Source: Anaerolineae bacterium
Lineage (GTDB): Bacteria; Chloroflexota; Anaerolineae; UBA1429
Reading direction: 5' to 3'
DNA length: 6,330 nucleotides
Assembly (NCBI GenBank): GCA_016928125.1
Contig: JAFGLK010000209.1
Coordinates: 1 to 6,330 of the forward strand
Shown here: positions 1 through 5,017 of the stretch, piece by piece
How positions within the stretch are numbered: position 1 is the first letter of the stretch
How the letters are laid out: each line of letters opens with the position of its first letter
Translations under genes and position numbers: made by a program
The notes under the pieces: model-generated
The model's database searches: none
Told to the model about the DNA's origin: nothing
Seen by the model: the letters and a program-made list of their open reading frames with translations, nothing else

Positions 1-23
1 AATGCAATATGCAGCCTCGATGA

Positions 24-40
24 ACCCATGTATACTGGGT
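24..40 (+). promoter_or_regulatory. Probable -10 region inside a small inverted repeat, upstream of the Crp/Fnr gene
   Basis: TATACT at 31-36 matches the sigma-70-type -10 consensus at five of six bases. It lies within an inverted repeat, ACCCA (24-28) and TGGGT (36-40), separated by 7 nt. No convincing -35 is visible, and the window begins only 23 bases upstream. The predicted start site would fall near 43, leaving about 11 nt before the TTG start codon. The repeat could be an operator for repression at the -10, but five-base arms also occur by chance. It does not resemble the TGTGA-N6-TCACA site at 763-778, so autoregulation through that motif is not indicated here. Confidence 0.35.
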
Positions 41-53
41 CGCGGAGGGCGAA

Positions 54-731
54 TTGGGGGAGATAGGCGCCTTTCTGGCACATCATCCGTACTTTGAAGA
101 GCTCAACGAGCGGGAGCTCCTCAGCATCGCGCGCCTTGCGACGCCGCGCCATCTGGCGCGCGATGAGATACTCGGACTGGAAGGCGATGTTCCCTCCGCC
201 GTGTACTTGCTGATCCAGGGCAACATCCGCGCTCTCAAGCTCTCCGTTCAGGGGCGTGAGCAGGTGGTCAATCTGCTCGGCCCGGGCCACGTTTTCTACC
301 TAGTGCCGGCTCTGGATGGCGCTCCGTTACCGGTCACCACTCAGGCGGCCGAGGAGTCGGACCTGCTATCCTTCTCGCTCACGGACTTTGTCCAGGTTCT
401 TCGCGATCACCCTTCCGTGGGCTTGCGTGTGCTTTCCGAGCTGGCACGCCGACTCAGGCACATGAGCGCCCTGGTGGAAGACCTCGCCCTGCGGACCGTC
501 CCCCAGCGCTTGGCTCGTCTGCTCGTCCAAAAGGCTCGTTCTCCCGAGACCGAGACCGCAGCCCGGCGCATCACACAGCGTGAGATGGCCGCCCAGTTGG
601 GCACCGTCCGCGAGGTCGTGTCGCGCACCCTGCGAGAGTTCGAGGCCCAAGGATGGATCCGCGTGCATCGCGGCGTGATCGAGATCATCGATCCCGACGA
701 ACTCGACGCCGTTTCTCAATCATCTGGCTAG
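54..731 (+). CDS. Crp/Fnr-family transcriptional regulator
   Basis: Cytoplasmic DNA-binding regulator of 225 aa, the usual length for the family. Residues about 10-115 form the cyclic-nucleotide-binding-like beta roll (typical run LEGDVPSAVYLLIQGNIRAL at 42-61). A dimerisation helix covers about 117-145, and a C-terminal winged helix-turn-helix about 150-215. The recognition helix at 184-197 reads TVREVVSRTLREFE, and R186, E187 and R191 align with the CRP residues R180, E181 and R185 that contact TGTGA half-sites. There is no cysteine, so it is not an FNR-type iron-sulfur sensor, and the cAMP phosphate-binding signature is not recognisable; the effector is unknown. The start is TTG at 54: an in-frame stop lies at 21-23, there is no other usable start codon, and GGAGGG at 44-49 serves as ribosome binding site. 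A CRP-like operator lies 32 bp past its stop, before two ferredoxin genes that it probably controls. Confidence 0.93.
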   Translation: MGEIGAFLAHHPYFEELNERELLSIARLATPRHLARDEILGLEGDVPSAVYLLIQGNIRALKLSVQGREQVVNLLGPGHVFYLVPALDGAPLPVTTQAAEESDLLSFSLTDFVQVLRDHPSVGLRVLSELARRLRHMSALVEDLALRTVPQRLARLLVQKARSPETETAARRITQREMAAQLGTVREVVSRTLREFEAQGWIRVHRGVIEIIDPDELDAVSQSSG

Positions 732-762
732 AGCCTCTCTCTTCGTGAGCAGAGCATCTGAG

Positions 763-778
763 TGTGACCTAGGTCACA
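763..778. promoter_or_regulatory. Perfect 16-bp CRP-type operator palindrome
   Basis: TGTGACCTAGGTCACA is identical to its own reverse complement and fits TGTGA-N6-TCACA exactly, the consensus bound by CRP-type proteins. It lies between the Crp/Fnr gene (stop at 729-731) and the first ferredoxin gene (start at 834). With the extended -10 at 797-805 and a start site near 812, its centre falls at about -41.5, where class II CRP/FNR activators bind and replace a -35 element. The palindrome is seen directly; binding by the neighbouring regulator is inferred from matching recognition-helix residues. Confidence 0.85.
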
Positions 779-796
779 GCACCTTGCGCCGCATCA

Positions 797-805
797 TGGT
801 AAACT
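797..805 (+). promoter_or_regulatory. Extended -10 promoter of the ferredoxin/methyltransferase unit
   Basis: TGGTAAACT is a TGn extended -10 followed by TAAACT, four of six matches to TATAAT. At the 17-bp spacing the -35 position (777-782) reads CAGCAC, not a recognisable -35, and it abuts the operator palindrome. A poor -35 with an activator site at about -41.5 is the expected layout of an activator-dependent promoter. The predicted transcript start near 812 gives a leader of about 22 nt before the ATG at 834. Confidence 0.5.
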
Positions 806-833
806 CTGAGCAGTTGAATGAGGGGATGTCGTG

Positions 834-1079
834 ATGGACCAGCCAGTTATGCCAGAGATAGACCACTCCCGCTGCACCCTGTGCGGCGCATGTATCAACC
901 GTTGCCCGCACGGGGCCCTGTTTCTCGCCGAGAGCAGGATCGGCTTGCATCAAGAGCTCTGCTCCTACTGCGGCGATTGCGAGGGGGTGTGCCCTCACGG
1001 GGCGATTGCGCTGCCATACGAAATCATCCTGGGACCGAAATCGGATTCGCCGGAGGGGCATAGAGATGGTACGTCGTAA
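834..1079 (+). CDS. Small 2[4Fe-4S] ferredoxin-type protein
   Basis: An 81-aa cytoplasmic electron carrier. It has two complete C-x2-C-x2-C-x3-C-P motifs: cysteines 14, 17, 20, 24 in CTLCGACINRCP and 43, 46, 49, 53 in CSYCGDCEGVCP. Each is followed by the usual H-G-A-[LI] turn. In a fold of this kind the two motifs bind two [4Fe-4S] clusters. A GTG at 831 also opens the frame, but ATG at 834 is preferred because GAGGGG at 820-825 then sits 8 nt upstream. The C-terminal tail after residue 66 is polar and has no recognised domain. It is the first gene after the CRP-like operator, and the next gene overlaps its end by 14 bases, so the two are probably cotranscribed and translationally coupled. 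The redox partner cannot be told from this window. Confidence 0.9.
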   Translation: MDQPVMPEIDHSRCTLCGACINRCPHGALFLAESRIGLHQELCSYCGDCEGVCPHGAIALPYEIILGPKSDSPEGHRDGTS

Positions 1080-1443
1080 CATCGTGAGAATCGATCAAGA
1101 ACTCTGCAACGGCTGCGGCCTGTGTGTCACCCCCTGTGCCGAAGGAGCTATCGAGATCGTCGACGGTAAGGCTCAGGTGCTCAAAGAGGAGCTATGCGAT
1201 GGGGCCGGCTTCTGCCTGGCGGTCTGCCCCACGGGCGCCTTGTCGATCGAGGAGCGCGAAGCGCCCGCGTTCGATCATCATCAGGCCGAATTGCATGCGC
1301 AAGCGGCAGCAGGCCGCTATATCCTGCAAAGCTGTTTTCGCTGCGACGCGAATGAGCAGGAGGCCGTGCTGCTGCCTTGCCGAACACAAGGCCAAAGCCT
1401 ATGGGTTTGCACCCACTGTTTGCCAACGCTCATCCACGGTTAG
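1066..1443 (+). CDS. Ferredoxin-like protein with a degenerate second cluster motif and a cysteine-rich C-terminal tail
   Basis: A 125-aa iron-sulfur protein in three parts. Residues 14-24 (CNGCGLCVTPC) give a full four-cysteine [4Fe-4S] motif. Residues 44-55 read CDGAGFCLAVCP: cysteines 44, 50 and 54 are present, but the usual second cysteine is A47, so this site could hold a [3Fe-4S] cluster, use a non-cysteine ligand, or be vacant. After a linker at about 60-86, the tail carries C90-x2-C93, C105 and C115-x2-C118 and ends CTHCLPTLIHG; this resembles a zinc ribbon or an extra metal site. The frame is open from an ATG at 1006 inside the preceding gene, but ATG 1066 is chosen because GGAGGGG at 1052-1058 lies 7 nt before it and the protein then begins just ahead of the first cluster. 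It probably acts in electron transfer with the preceding ferredoxin; the partner is unknown. Confidence 0.88.
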   Translation: MVRRNIVRIDQELCNGCGLCVTPCAEGAIEIVDGKAQVLKEELCDGAGFCLAVCPTGALSIEEREAPAFDHHQAELHAQAAAGRYILQSCFRCDANEQEAVLLPCRTQGQSLWVCTHCLPTLIHG

Positions 1444-1469
1444 GATCAGATCGACCGCGTCATGTGCCC

Positions 1470-1476
1470 GAGGAGG
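1470..1476 (+). promoter_or_regulatory. Ribosome binding site that sets the methyltransferase start
   Basis: GAGGAGG is a near-perfect Shine-Dalgarno sequence. It lies inside the longest possible reading frame (ATG at 1462), 9 nt before the ATG at 1486 and only 3 nt before the one at 1480. It therefore argues for initiation at 1486. Confidence 0.75.
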
Positions 1477-1485
1477 GGGATGCAC

Positions 1486-2310
1486 ATGCCAGACACCACG
1501 GCGCTCTACGATGCCTTTGGCCAGGACTATGATCGCTTTGTAGATTGGGGCGCGCGCTTGGCCTTTGAGATGCCCTTTCTTCAAGCGCGCCTGCAGGCGC
1601 ACGGCGTCTCTCGTGTGCTCGACATGGCTTGCGGCACCGGACAGCACGCCATCGCATTAGCCCGTGCGGGCTATGATGTAGCCGCGGCCGATCTCAGTGC
1701 TGGCATGGTCGCACGGGCGCGCGCCAACGCGGCCGCGGCGGGCGTCCCCCTCAGGGTATGGCAGCTGGGCTTTGGCGAACTCGAGCGGCGTGTGAGCGCT
1801 CGAGCAGATCAGCTCCCCGAAACGCATTCGCAGCCCTTTGACGCCATCCTCTGCCTGGGCAATTCGCTTCCCCATCTACTGACCGAGGCCCAGATGGTCC
1901 GCGCTCTGAGGGACATGGCTCAGGCTCTCAAGTCAGAGGGCATCCTGATCGTGCAATTGCGCAACTTTCGCCGCGTCCTGGACCGCCAGGAACGCTTCAT
2001 GCCGCCCGAGTCTCACGCCTCGGAGGATGGCGAATGGGTCTTTTTCCGCTTCTACGACATGCAGCCTACGGCGGACGAAGGCACGCAGCTTCAGTTCAAT
2101 GTTGTGCGTCTCTCTCGTGCAGAGCATGGGGATTGGGCCTGCCAGGTGGGACGGACGTGGCTGCGCGCGTGGCCTCATGAGGAGCTCAGCCCGCTTTTGC
2201 CCAGGGCTGGCTTGAGATTCCTCAGTGTGCACGGCAGTTTGGGCGGCGAGGCCTTCGATCCCTCCGCAAGCTCCGACCTGGTCTGGATCGCTCAAGCATC
2301 GCCAGGCTGA
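1486..2310 (+). CDS. Class I SAM-dependent methyltransferase, substrate unknown
   Basis: A 274-aa cytoplasmic methyltransferase with the Rossmann-like fold. Motif I is VLDMACGTG (44-52), the SAM-binding glycine loop. The acidic residue at the end of strand 2 is D69 in AAADLSAGM, and the post-motif region FDAILCLGNSLPHL spans 118-131. The C-GNSL-HL signature occurs in small-molecule methyltransferases distantly like glycine N-methyltransferase, but this does not fix the substrate. The C-terminal half (about 160-270) looks like a beta-rich substrate-binding part and ends SSDLVWIAQ, typical of the last strands of such enzymes. The start at 1486 is set by the Shine-Dalgarno at 1470-1476. The gene begins 42 bp after the second ferredoxin on the same strand and is probably in the same transcript, though a functional link to the ferredoxins is unproven. 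Confidence 0.88.
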   Translation: MPDTTALYDAFGQDYDRFVDWGARLAFEMPFLQARLQAHGVSRVLDMACGTGQHAIALARAGYDVAAADLSAGMVARARANAAAAGVPLRVWQLGFGELERRVSARADQLPETHSQPFDAILCLGNSLPHLLTEAQMVRALRDMAQALKSEGILIVQLRNFRRVLDRQERFMPPESHASEDGEWVFFRFYDMQPTADEGTQLQFNVVRLSRAEHGDWACQVGRTWLRAWPHEELSPLLPRAGLRFLSVHGSLGGEAFDPSASSDLVWIAQASPG

Positions 2311-2349
2311 GAGAGGACGCTCTGCCCACGACCTTCTTTCACACGCGAA

Positions 2350-2373
2350 AAGGCGAACCCCTCGGCTCGCCTT
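2350..2373 (-). terminator. Weak hairpin terminator between convergent genes
   Basis: AAGGCGA (2350-2356) and TCGCCTT (2367-2373) form a perfect 7-bp stem with a 10-nt loop. It sits in the 95-bp gap between the methyltransferase stop (2310) and the stop of the minus-strand cysteine-rich gene (2406). Read on the minus strand, the stem runs directly into a short TTTT, so it could end that transcript. On the plus strand there is no clear T-run. The T tract is short, so termination efficiency is doubtful. Confidence 0.4.
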
Positions 2374-2405
2374 GTCAATCGCTCTTTACGAGGGCCAGAA
2401 GCAGG

Positions 2406-2606
2406 CTATTTCTCCGCCCAATCGCCGCAGGTCATCTCATCCGGACAGCGAGGGCACTGCCGTTTGATGGCGTCGCCAGACAGCAGACGAACGTTGACGG
2501 TGGAGGGCACCTCTTTGGCGCAAAAGCCATAACCCTCGACCATCACATAGTACCGGCAGTCCGGACAGCGCTTGCTACCACTCGACTTGCGACCAAAGAG
2601 CCTCAT
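2406..2606 (-). CDS. Small six-cysteine metal-binding protein, function unknown
   Basis: A 66-aa protein with a basic N-terminus (MRLFGRKSSGSKR) and cysteines at 14, 17, 29, 51, 54 and 60, arranged as CPDC ... GYGFC ... CPRCPDEMTCGDW. The spacing suggests a zinc ribbon or a small iron-sulfur fold. The outer pattern C-x2-C-R-Y-Y ... G-F-C ... C-G-D-W faintly recalls small HiPIP-like cysteine-rich domains. I do not recognise a named family. The ATG at 2606 has AGGAGA (2613-2618) 6 nt upstream, and a near-consensus promoter lies at 2681-2708, so this is a real single-gene unit and not a chance frame. It converges on the methyltransferase gene and lies downstream of queA in the same direction, but its own promoter suggests independent expression. 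It is probably cytoplasmic: no signal peptide or membrane segment is visible. Confidence 0.8.
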   Translation of the reverse strand: MRLFGRKSSGSKRCPDCRYYVMVEGYGFCAKEVPSTVNVRLLSGDAIKRQCPRCPDEMTCGDWAEK

Positions 2607-2829
2607 GATCTATCTCCTGGAAATGATGTGGACCGGCTGCTGACCCTGGATGGCGGTCTCAGCCCTGTATGTTGAGAGGGAGTATACGGTTTCGTTTGCT
2701 TTCGTCAAATTTCCAAACATTATGGTGAACAAATCAAGTCGGGCTAGCGCATGAGATGCGACTCGACGTCCCCGCCCGGGGTGATGCGCTTGAGGACATG
2801 GAGCCCAGCGCCCATTTGTCGTCATCACG
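2607..2829. other. Intergenic region between queA and the cysteine-rich gene
   Basis: These 223 bases separate the queA stop from the start of the small cysteine-rich gene. They hold the minus-strand promoter at 2681-2708, the cysteine-rich gene's ribosome binding site at 2613-2618, and a small perfect hairpin, CGCAT/ATGCG with a 3-nt loop at 2748-2760, that lacks a T-run. The part nearest queA stays GC-rich; the part around 2690-2740 is AT-rich, as expected of a promoter. No convincing gene of normal size is present. A 23-codon frame at 2744-2815 is discussed as a finding. Confidence 0.6.
2681..2708 (-). promoter_or_regulatory. Sigma-70-type promoter of the cysteine-rich gene
   Basis: On the minus strand TTGACG (2708-2703) and TATACT (2686-2681) each match the housekeeping -35 and -10 consensus at five of six positions, with a 16-bp spacer. 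The predicted start is near 2674, giving a leader of about 68 nt before the ATG at 2606. The surrounding stretch is clearly more AT-rich than the flanking genes. Confidence 0.75.
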
Positions 2830-3903
2830 TCAGAGGATCAACATGGCATCGCCAAAGCTGTAGAAGCGATAACGCTCTCGGACTGCTGCGCTGTAGGCAC
2901 TCAGAATCTGTTCCCGACTGGCAAAGGCCGACACCAGCATGAGCAGCGACGAGCGCGGCAAGTGGAAATTGGTGATCAACGCATCCACGACTCGGAAACG
3001 ATAGCCAGGATAGATGTACAGGTCCGTGGGACCCTCCCAGGGCCTGACGATGTTATCGCCCGGGACGCGCTCCGTTCGTGCCTCCCCGTCCAAACGTGAA
3101 GGCGGAGATTGGACCGCCGTCTCGAGCACTCGCACCGAGGTCGTGCCGACGGCGATGACCCGTCGGCCCTCGCGTTTTGCGCGGTTGACGCGTTGTGCCG
3201 TGTCTGCCGTGAGCCGACATTGCTCCGTATGGATCTGATGCTCCTCAACGCGCTCTTCCCGCACAGGCCGGAACGTGTCGAGCCCGATGTCCAGGACGAC
3301 CCGCGCCCACTCGACGCCCATTTCCTGCGTGCGCGCGATCAACCCAGGGGTAAAGTGCAATCCCGCGGTCGGGGCGGCCACCGATCCCTCCGAGCGTGCA
3401 TAGACCGTCTGGTAGCGCTCCGGATCGTGTAGCGCGCGATGGATGTAGGGCGGCAAGGGCACGCTGCCCACGCGCCCGAGATCAGCCTCGATGGGCCGAT
3501 CGAACTGAATCAGGCGTCCGCCGGCTGGCGTCACGGCCGTGACCGTGCCTTTCGGCGCAGAGTCGCTGTCATCCCCCAGCGTCAGACGTTGGCCGACGCG
3601 CACCCGGCGTCCCCTGACGAGCGCCTCCCACTCGGTCGCGCTGGTCTTGGCCAGCAAGAGGAGCTCCACCTTGCCGCCTGTAGGTACTTTGCGGGCCTGG
3701 ACGCGCGCTGGTATCACGCGCGTTTCGTTGACCACAAGGAGGTCGCCACGGCGAAGATAACCCAAGATATCACAGAAGAGGCGATGCTCGATGCGCCCGC
3801 TGGGGCGATGCAGCACCAGCAGGCGAGAGGCGTCACGGGGCTCGATCGGCTCCTGAGCGATCAGAGCGGAGGGTAGATCATAGTCGAAATCCTGGGTCAG
3901 CAA
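2830..3903 (-). CDS. queA: S-adenosylmethionine:tRNA ribosyltransferase-isomerase
   Basis: QueA transfers and isomerises the ribosyl moiety of SAM onto preQ1 at position 34 of GUN-anticodon tRNAs, giving epoxyqueuosine-tRNA. The 357-aa product has the family hallmarks in order: DFDYDLP (5-11), VVNETRVIPARV (57-68), GGKVELLLL (76-84), PTAGLHFT (178-185), AVGTTSVRVLE (251-261), YIYPGYRFRVVDALITNFHLP (about 296-316), LLMLVSAF (320-327) and RFYSFGDAMLI (346-356). It is slightly longer than typical because of a linker at about 264-288. The start is TTG at 3903: an in-frame TAG lies just upstream, no ATG or GTG is in frame, and the N-terminus then matches the family. No good Shine-Dalgarno precedes it, so initiation may depend on upstream translation. 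It is last in the ruvB-queH-DUF2905-queA unit, 37 bp after the DUF2905 gene, and QueH performs the next step. Confidence 0.96.
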   Translation of the reverse strand: MLTQDFDYDLPSALIAQEPIEPRDASRLLVLHRPSGRIEHRLFCDILGYLRRGDLLVVNETRVIPARVQARKVPTGGKVELLLLAKTSATEWEALVRGRRVRVGQRLTLGDDSDSAPKGTVTAVTPAGGRLIQFDRPIEADLGRVGSVPLPPYIHRALHDPERYQTVYARSEGSVAAPTAGLHFTPGLIARTQEMGVEWARVVLDIGLDTFRPVREERVEEHQIHTEQCRLTADTAQRVNRAKREGRRVIAVGTTSVRVLETAVQSPPSRLDGEARTERVPGDNIVRPWEGPTDLYIYPGYRFRVVDALITNFHLPRSSLLMLVSAFASREQILSAYSAAVRERYRFYSFGDAMLIL

Positions 3904-3940
3904 GGCAGCATCACTCTATACGGGGTCCTGATGTGTACGT

Positions 3941-4165
3941 CTATTTCCGCAAGAGGCGGAGCACGAGATTCAGCACGATGGTGAGGATGATACTGAGCAG
4001 TAAGGAGGTCGCTAGCGGAACAGTGCAGGAAAAGTTCTCTCGCTGGATGCGTATATCGCCCGGCAGGCGCCCAAGAAACGGGATGCGCCCGGCCAGCAGG
4101 ACGACCAAGCCAGTCAGAAGAAGCAGACCTCCCATGAGGATCAGCGTTCGGCCCAGACCTTCCAT
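3941..4165 (-). CDS. DUF2905-family small membrane protein
   Basis: A 74-aa inner-membrane protein of unknown function. Two hydrophobic segments (about 7-25 and 49-69) flank the conserved cytoplasmic or periplasmic loop GRIPFLGRLPGDIRIQRENF (26-45), which is diagnostic of DUF2905, and the C-terminus is basic (RLLRK). The frame is open from ATG at 4174, but that codon directly abuts the GGAGG at 4175-4179. ATG at 4165 has the proper 9-nt spacing and gives the N-terminus MEGLGRTLI expected of the family. It lies 24 bp after queH and 37 bp before queA on the same strand. From memory, members of this family are often found beside ruvB and queA, so the linkage is probably old; the sequence does not show what it contributes to DNA repair or tRNA modification. 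Confidence 0.9.
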   Translation of the reverse strand: MEGLGRTLILMGGLLLLTGLVVLLAGRIPFLGRLPGDIRIQRENFSCTVPLATSLLLSIILTIVLNLVLRLLRK

Positions 4166-4174
4166 ACCAGACAT

Positions 4175-4179
4175 CCTCC
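4175..4179 (-). promoter_or_regulatory. Ribosome binding site that sets the DUF2905 start
   Basis: GGAGG on the minus strand touches the ATG at 4174 with no spacer and lies 9 nt before the ATG at 4165. This supports 4165 as the start and shortens the open frame by three codons. Confidence 0.7.
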
Positions 4180-4189
4180 GCCGTGCTCT

Positions 4190-5017
4190 TCAGCCGTCTC
4201 GACTGCCGACGAGATCGCCGGCGCCAGCCTGCCGGCTGGCTTGTGGGCTCTGCGCCTCTCTGCGGCACTTGGTCCACGCCTGTGGATCCTGCGCCTCCCA
4301 CTCGCTGTAGACACAGCCGCAGTAGCGCTGCATATACAGGCCGTGCTCGCGCGCCAACCGATGGTGCGCGGCAAACCCCTGTCGAAAGTTCTCAAAGTAG
4401 AACGCCACGCCATGCTCAGCCCCCAGCACCTCACCCAACTGCTTGACGCGCTCTTGATCTTGATAGGGACTGATCAGCAACGTCGTGGTAAAACGCTGAA
4501 AGCCATGCTCTGCGGCCGCGAGCACCGTCCGCTCCAAGCGTATACGATAGCAGAGGGCGCAGCGTTCGCCAAAGCACTCGTGCCCAACAACGGCCCGCAT
4601 AAAAGCGGGCATTTCATAGCCCGTTTCCCAGATGACGGGCAGATTGATCTCCTCGGCGTAGCGCGCCAGAGTCTCGCGGCGCCGTGCGTGCTCGGCATAG
4701 GGATGGATGTTGGGATTGTACCAGTACCCGCACACCTCCGCGCCGAGCTCCCGCAGACGCGCCACCACATACGTGGCGCAGGGACCACAGCAAATGTGCA
4801 ACAGCACGCGTTGGCCACTCAGCGCTGGAGTTTCCGGGATTCGCTCCGGCTCTGGAAGCTCGACCACGCGGTTCAGGCGGATGACGCCGGGCTCTTGGCT
4901 CACCCAGGTCGCCTTGCCCGCTTGCACCAAGGCCCGTGCTCTTCCAACGGAACAAGGCGTCAGCACCTTTCCGCGCACGTCCTGCACGCTCACCGCGTTC
5001 GCGCCCAGAGGAGGCAT
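4190..5017 (-). CDS. queH: Epoxyqueuosine reductase QueH with an RRXRR-like N-terminal extension
   Basis: QueH reduces epoxyqueuosine in tRNA to queuosine, replacing the unrelated QueG. The catalytic domain covers about 70-245 of 275 aa. It has LLHICCGPCATYV (72-84; C76, C77, C80), GYWYNPNIHPYAEHARR (97-113), the cysteine cluster C148/C153/C156 in ECFGERCALCYRIR, FTTTLLISPYQD (176-187) and RYCGCVYSE (231-239; C233, C235). These cysteines fit the metal-cluster ligands and redox pair of the family. Residues about 9-50 form an extra domain, with DVRGKVLTPC (13-22), GRAR (25-28) and AGKA (33-36), resembling the RRXRR fold. The last 25 residues are low-complexity and polar. The ATG at 5017 shares its A with the ruvB TGA stop (TGATG), with AGGAGA at 5028-5033, indicating translational coupling. 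With queA in the same unit, the last two queuosine steps are coexpressed. Confidence 0.95.
   Translation of the reverse strand: MPPLGANAVSVQDVRGKVLTPCSVGRARALVQAGKATWVSQEPGVIRLNRVVELPEPERIPETPALSGQRVLLHICCGPCATYVVARLRELGAEVCGYWYNPNIHPYAEHARRRETLARYAEEINLPVIWETGYEMPAFMRAVVGHECFGERCALCYRIRLERTVLAAAEHGFQRFTTTLLISPYQDQERVKQLGEVLGAEHGVAFYFENFRQGFAAHHRLAREHGLYMQRYCGCVYSEWEAQDPQAWTKCRREAQSPQASRQAGAGDLVGSRDG

Noticed and set aside
1006..1065. A 20-residue N-terminal extension of the second ferredoxin.
   Set aside because: It lies wholly inside the first ferredoxin gene, and GGAGGGG at 1052-1058 points to ATG 1066.
2748..2760. CGCAT/ATGCG hairpin below queA as an intrinsic terminator.
   Set aside because: The stem is only 5 bp and no T-run follows on the minus strand.
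2610..2828. A 72-codon minus-strand frame in the queA/cysteine-rich gap.
   Set aside because: It runs through the strong promoter at 2681-2708, has no family resemblance and mixed composition, and lacks coding-like codon use along its length.
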